From Platerodrilus igneus (taxonomy: Eukaryota; Arthropoda; Insecta; Coleoptera; Lycidae): a stretch of 64,000 bases of DNA. Both the position numbers and the translations under genes were made by a program. Of this stretch, positions 59,367 through 64,000 are shown piece after piece (positions within the stretch are counted from its first letter, which is position 1; each line of letters opens with the position of its first letter). The stretch is taken from assembly GCA_036346225.1 (NCBI GenBank), contig JARFIW010000588.1:6515501-6579500 (forward strand). Reading direction: 5' to 3'. The notes under the pieces are model-generated. The model was not told the DNA's origin. It searched no databases and was given only the letters and a program-made list of their open reading frames with translations.

Positions 59367-60182
59367 ATGCAAGATACTCAAGATACGAATCTAATCACCA
59401 ACGAAATCCGGAATCTTTTGGAAAACATAGTGGATGATTTAGGTGTCGTCAACTACACTATTAGGTTAACAGAAGGTACACAAAAGGGCGATAATTTTTT
59501 GGGAATAATTACCAGAGCTAGAGTTCAAGGACGTCAAACAAAAACAGAAGACGACGTTAATCTGAATTTTATAATCAAAAGCGCCCCAAGACAAGGACTA
59601 ATGAGAGCAGTAGGTCCATTGCGAATAGCATACGAACGAGAAATATATGTATACAATAACATATTTCCGGAATTCGTACACTTTCAACAGGAGCATTGCG
59701 TTAAAAACCACTTTGCGTCTTGTGCAAAATTCTACAAGTCAAGCATGGCGGAATTAAACGAAGTTTTAATAATGGAAGACATGAAAAGTTTTGGCTATGA
59801 ACTGCATAAACGCAGCATACCTTTAAATTATGATCATGCCTTGCTTGTAATGCGAGAGTATGGAAAACTTCATGCTCTTTCGTTTGCTTTGCGTGATCAG
59901 AAACCTGAACTTTTTACAAAACTCACCCAAAATCTGGACGAGCGATTTGCTAAATTTTGGAGAGATAATCAGGATATTAATACAAATATGAAACAGCAAA
60001 ATGGTCGTGTATTAAATGCTTTTGATCCAGTTGAAGATGAAGTGATTTATAAAAGGCTTCAAAATTTTAAAGATAACTGTTTAGAGATGTTAATACCGCT
60101 TTTGGATGCAGAATCTGCTGGAGAACATAGTGTTATAAATCATGGCGACACCTGGATAGGCAACATGCTTTTCAAATATGAC
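59367..60182 (+). CDS. EcKL gene C, exon 1 (ecdysteroid-kinase-like)
   Basis: 272 codons, ATG 59367, ending FKYD with donor GTAAGT at 60183 in phase 0, identical in structure to gene B exon 1. It differs from B at 15 residues (for example Asp12 to Asn, Gly61 to Glu, Asn to His before FQQEH, Leu142 to Phe, Ser238 to Cys). All landmark residues are kept: QKGDNFLG, Lys71, VLIMEDM, INHGDTWIGN. Differences are scattered, not clustered in the active site. Exon 2 must lie right of the window; the intron already contains a Y repeat and a mariner. Presumably an ATP-dependent small-molecule kinase; substrate unknown. Confidence 0.9.
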
Positions 60183-60215
60183 GTAAGTAAATAAACTATG
60201 CAGAAACACTCAAAT

Positions 60216-60236
60216 ATTATATATATATATATATTA
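60216..60236. repeat. (AT)n microsatellite
   Basis: AT run at the left border of Y copy 2; it replaces the (att)n seen at the same place after gene B exon 1. Confidence 0.85.
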
Positions 60237-62298
60237 CTGTGTAACCTTATAAGAATCGCCTCAGCGCCTGAATTGGGCGTCAAAATTATGCCGTGGAACT
60301 CGGGTAATATGCTTATTAACCATAAATTATTTTCGAAATTTTTATAAAATTTTCAGATTCGACAATAAACAAATTTTCAAAAATTAACTAATTAAAAAAA
60401 AATTATCCTTAACCGTTTTCCTCTCTTCTTCGGTTGAACGGCCTTCTTCAACTGCTTCCGGCTAGCTCATTCGGATCTCCTCTTGGGTATCTAGATTCAC
60501 TCGCATTTTCTCAATCATACACACACACTAGCAATAAAACCTCTAATACAACCAACATACAAGCTTTTATTTATAACTATTTACAAATGAAATGCAATAT
60601 AGTCCATATTCCATTGATCACGTTAAACTTCAGAAAAACCTTATTTTATAAGGTCCAGTATTTTATTTTTAAATCATTAAACACAGCAATTGTACCCGGA
60701 GTAAATGGGCCTTGAATAATACCTTCTCTAAAATTCCTTCTTTATAATTTATTTATTCATTTTACTCTAACTAAACTCTGGGGTAGGGTGAGCTCAGAAT
60801 AACCCAGCTAATTATGCATTTGCATACTTTTAAAACAAATAACAAAGCAAAGCCATGTACTCTTCACAAAAATTGCACGTTCTGATGGAACGTTTAAAAG
60901 CTTTATAGACACCTTCAACTTTCTAGTTAAATACCATAATAAAGTTTTTACACGTATTAAGTTCAATACGTAAATAATACACACAACCTTGGAATTTCAC
61001 TCTCATACGTTCTCCCAATATTCACAGTTTATAAAGTCACAATTCAAATCGTTACCTGGAATTTTATAGTAGATCTCTGCTCTGAGGATGATGCCAAATA
61101 TTTCTACTGTCCGTTCTGCAGGTCGTTTCTAGCTGTTACTAGAAAAACTCCATCCGAATTGAACTGCAAACGCGGCCTCCCTGGTGTAACCAAATTCCAA
61201 ATTCCATTTAAAATTATTTTATCATTAATTAGATGCTTCAAACCACGTTACTTAATGTCCCGCCACGAGTTGATTATAATTATAGATGATATCTCTATTA
61301 AAATGAAATTTCGGCACACTTAACCGCGTATTTAATTAAGAGACTACCACCTTGTAATATAATTTAACTGATTTAGTAATACTTACAACTCGTGATACTT
61401 AGATACGTTGTTTGGAGCGATCGAAAACTTAAGGGCCTTCACCACGTTCTCTAAAAACATTTATACACTCCGAATGTAACCTCTCCATACTTGCTTAACG
61501 CAAAATCCCCTGTTAACACCACACATTCTCGCAATTTTGCACTCAACTCCATTTTCAAATCCGCGAATTTCAATACCTCGTTATAAAATTTCAAGAATAT
61601 CACGCTACACTATCCTCGTGCTTGTTTCAAATCAAACTAACATATCGACCAATCGTAGACCTCGTGACGCTTCACAAATCCCTCCTATCCTATTAGTATC
61701 TCTTACTTATGCGTTTTCTCTGTCCCTTTCTACCCTGGTCTGAGTGGTACAAAATCGATATTTTGGACTATCTGCTGTCTAAACACACGTGGACTGGCGA
61801 CGTGACTTTAAATAACCCCTGTTTAGTATTTCATGCTAAAACATTCAACCGTTTCCAATATACGTAGAATCTGCATGTTTATCTCCTCAAATTTATTAGA
61901 ACTTGACATTTAAAAGTTTGCAGGTGTTCGATCATAATGAACGTTTTAAATACAATTCTTCGAGCTTCGTTTCATGGTATTTCAACCCTCCTAATATATC
62001 CGTTTGTTAGCAACGCGTTTCACCTTGGGTTTTTACAGGCTTTTATGCTTATTATATATCAATAATTGTTCAATTAACTCCAATTAAATTAATAAATGCA
62101 TGGCATTGACTTCTACCATTTCATTCTTTGAAAAGCTATTAAATTTTTAATTATTATTTGTACAATTTGATTAATACCCGTTACTTAAAAATTGAATTAA
62201 TTAATATAAATTTTGCACGTAATTTCTGTTTGTTCCTTTATACAGGGTGTTTTGAAATTGTTTCGTTTATCTTTATTTTAACCCTTTAAAACCACTAT
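60236..62298 (+). mobile_element. Repeat Y, copy 2
   Basis: End-to-end match to 9938-12038 and the same length within a few percent. The head reads cgcctgaattgggcgtcaaa then attatgccgtggaactcggg; shared body blocks include cttccggctagctcattcgg, ctcctcttgggtatctagat and ctctggggtagggtgagctc; the right end is cagggtgttttgaaattg then aaaaccactata and (AT)n. Its presence 50 bp after the gene C splice donor shows that such elements insert close to exons. Frames of 68-93 codons are not conserved. Confidence 0.75.
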
Positions 62299-62324
62299 AA
62301 TATATATATATATATATATATTAA

Positions 62325-62368
<44 letters not shown>

Positions 62369-62369
62369 A

Positions 62370-62401
<32 letters not shown>

Positions 62402-62404
62402 TAT
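62299..62404. repeat. (AT)n microsatellite, interrupted
   Basis: TA runs broken by ttaaatgctt and short ATTATAT changes, between Y copy 2 and the mariner. Confidence 0.95.
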
Positions 62405-62417
62405 CATATAGGTTATA

Positions 62418-64000
62418 CAGAGTGGTAGAAAAGTCCCGGAACGGTCAAATATTTTGGGAAATACTCATCGCATCAAAAAAAGAAAAAATACGTGTTCAAT
62501 ATTTTTTAAAAGCTATCCAATGACACCAAAATTGAACCCCCACCCCCCAGGGGAAGGCGGGCAACTTTAAAATTTTAAGTGGAAACCCCCATTTGTTATT
62601 GCAGATTCGGATTCACCACAAAATGTTAGTCATAATTTTTTTAGGTTTTTTTGCAGATGGCGCTGCAATCGACAAAAATTAACTATTTCTAGAAGAATTG
62701 ATGGATCAGAAAATAAAAGAAGTAAAATAATAAATTATTTATTTCATACATAACGAAATTACCGCCGAAGGTGTTCAAATTGACCACCTCTCTGCTCTTG
62801 GCAAAGTGTTAACCGATAATACATTTGTTCAGAAAGAGTTTCGAATACTTGTTGAGTTATTGAATTTGAAACATTGCGTATTCTCTCTTTTAGTTCATCA
62901 ATATTTGCCGGTTTTGTCTCATAAACTTTACTTTTTAAATAACCCCAATAAAAGAAGTCAAGAGGAGTTAAATCAGGTGACCTTGATGGCCATTCTAATG
63001 CACCTCTTCGTCTAATCCAGCTTTCTGGGAAAACATTATTTAGAAAATTTCGAACAAAAACAGCGTAATGTGGTGGAGCTCCATCTTGTTGAAACCATAC
63101 ATGGCCAAATGCATTTCCAACAATTTCTTGTATAGCAGGAATTTTTTGTTCATTTAACATGAGCAAATACTTCTCAGCAGTCAAGTTTCCGTCAATAAAA
63201 ATTAGCCCTACAATTTTATTACACAAAATTCCTGCCCAGACATTGACTTTTTGCTGATACTGGGTATGAGAATCTCTCATCCAATGAGGATTTTCATCAG
63301 CCTAATATCTCATATTATGCCGATTTACAGAACCATTTAATTCCAAAGTAGCTTCATCAGAGAAGCAAGTCCAAAAAAAAAGTCTATTATTATTATCATA
63401 TCGTTGCATTATCGTTTCGCAAAACTCAAGTCTACGATCAAAATCATTTTCTAAAAGTTCTTGTATAAGATTAATTTTATAGGGATGATATATGTGCAGC
63501 TTCATAACCTTAAGAACTGAATGATGACTCATTCCAACCTGTTTAGCTACTTTTCTACTCGATGTATGATAGTTTTCTTGAAAATGCAGTAACATCTCTA
63601 ACGCTTTCTGATTATTTGTCGCGCTTTTAGGTCTTCCAGGTCTTGGTTCATCCTCCACCGAACCAGTTCGCTCAAAACGATTCACTGTTCGACTCACGGT
63701 AGATTTAGAAATCGGTTGACGTTCCGCATTGACTTCATTGAATAAATCTGCGACTTGCTGCAATGATCTTTCTTTATCTCCATACCCCCGTATCATCAGG
63801 ACAATTATTCTTTCTCTTTCAGACAGAGACATCACGAAATAATATCAAAAGCTAGTAACGAAATGAATACTAAAAATGAATGTAATTCTGACATTTTTCG
63901 ATTTCAAATGTTTTTGTAACCAATTTTGGTTTTGTCAATTACAACGCCTTCTATCATCTAAAATGGCTTGTATCGTAGGTCAATTTGGGGTAATTTATCC
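62418..64000 (-). mobile_element. Mariner-type DNA transposon (DD41D), right end not in window
   Basis: The left terminus is CAGAGTGGTAGAAAAGTCCC at 62418, directly after a TA dinucleotide (62416-62417), the target used by this superfamily. The transposase lies on the minus strand. The matching right terminal repeat is not seen before 64000, so it must lie just beyond or be lost. The element sits in the intron of EcKL gene C. Confidence 0.75.
62759..63832 (-). pseudogene. Mariner-type transposase, one in-frame stop
   Basis: 357 codons from ATG 63830-63832. N-terminal helix-turn-helix: SLQQVADLFNEV, then ISKSTVSRTVNRFERTGS and the RPGRPK hook (64-69). The second DNA-binding half is near VAKQVGMSHHSVLKVMK. 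Catalytic residues: Asp159 in CFSDEA, Asp250 in WFQQDGAPPH and Asp292 in SPDLTPLDFF, with 41 residues between the last two; a DD41D spacing is described for the rosa lineage of mariner-like elements. The only lesion is TAG (63302-63304) at codon 177, in RYxADENPHW. It cuts mRNA or DNA strands only if restored or read through, so the copy is presumed inactive. Length is normal for the family. Confidence 0.88.

Noticed and set aside
12639..60182. The similarity of exons explained by uncollapsed haplotypes in the assembly
   Set aside because: Possible in principle, but spacing differs greatly (18.9 kb against 43.9 kb), the insertions are different at each copy, and protein divergence of about 5 percent is high for alleles. 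It cannot be excluded without read depth.

Overview
The window reads as nuclear DNA of an insect, most likely a beetle; the order-level guess is weak. The sequence is AT-rich and has an intron in its only host genes. The host family (ecdysteroid-kinase-like, EcKL) is an arthropod expansion. The transposon load (RTE, R1-group, CR1 and Jockey-group LINEs, a tRNA-derived SINE, a DD41D mariner, a solo LTR, many non-autonomous repeats) is typical of a large insect genome. There are no operons, CRISPR arrays, rRNA genes or intact tRNA genes.

Host genes: three same-strand, tandem EcKL genes are partly visible. Gene A shows only its last exon (12639-13091). Gene B is complete: exon 1 at 15445-16260 and exon 2 at 31551-32003, joined phase 0 to phase 0 into a 422-residue kinase across a 15.3-kb intron. 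Gene C shows only exon 1 (59367-60182) and runs off the right edge. Exon 2 of A and B differ at 8 of 150 residues; exon 1 of B and C differ at 15 of 272. The genes therefore look like near-contemporary duplicates, and their introns and spacers have been filled by mobile DNA.

Layout: 1-1.0 kb RTE remnant; 2.2-9.8 kb four copies of one repeat (X) arranged + + - -, with a 118-bp-arm palindrome carrying a tRNA 3'-half between the first two; 9.9-12.0 kb Y repeat; 12.6-13.1 kb gene A exon 2; 14.6-16.3 kb gene B promoter region and exon 1; 16.3-31.5 kb gene B intron (W, Y, a mariner deletion derivative, X with a solo LTR, V, V, Z, RTE with a nested SINE, a fold-back); 31.6-32.0 kb gene B exon 2; 32.4-37.9 kb R1-group LINE; 41.1-42.3 kb long palindrome; 42.9-45.1 kb Jockey/CR1-group LINE; 45.1-48.9 kb D, RTE and Z repeats; 52.1-56.7 kb nearly intact CR1-type LINE whose ORF1 carries an esterase fold; 57.1-58.4 kb RTE 5' part; 58.5-60.2 kb gene C; 60.2-62.3 kb Y repeat; 62.4-64.0 kb DD41D mariner with one nonsense codon.

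The most distinctive signal is a superfamily of about ten elements (called W, X, Y and V here). They sit between (TA)n tracts, have termini like TATTGCTGTGATA / TATCACAGCAATA, and carry a head of about 41-bp repeats built round a GCCC...GGGC hairpin. They encode no protein and I could not place them in a named class. All family letters are local labels. Identities are hand-counted where stated and otherwise estimated by eye.
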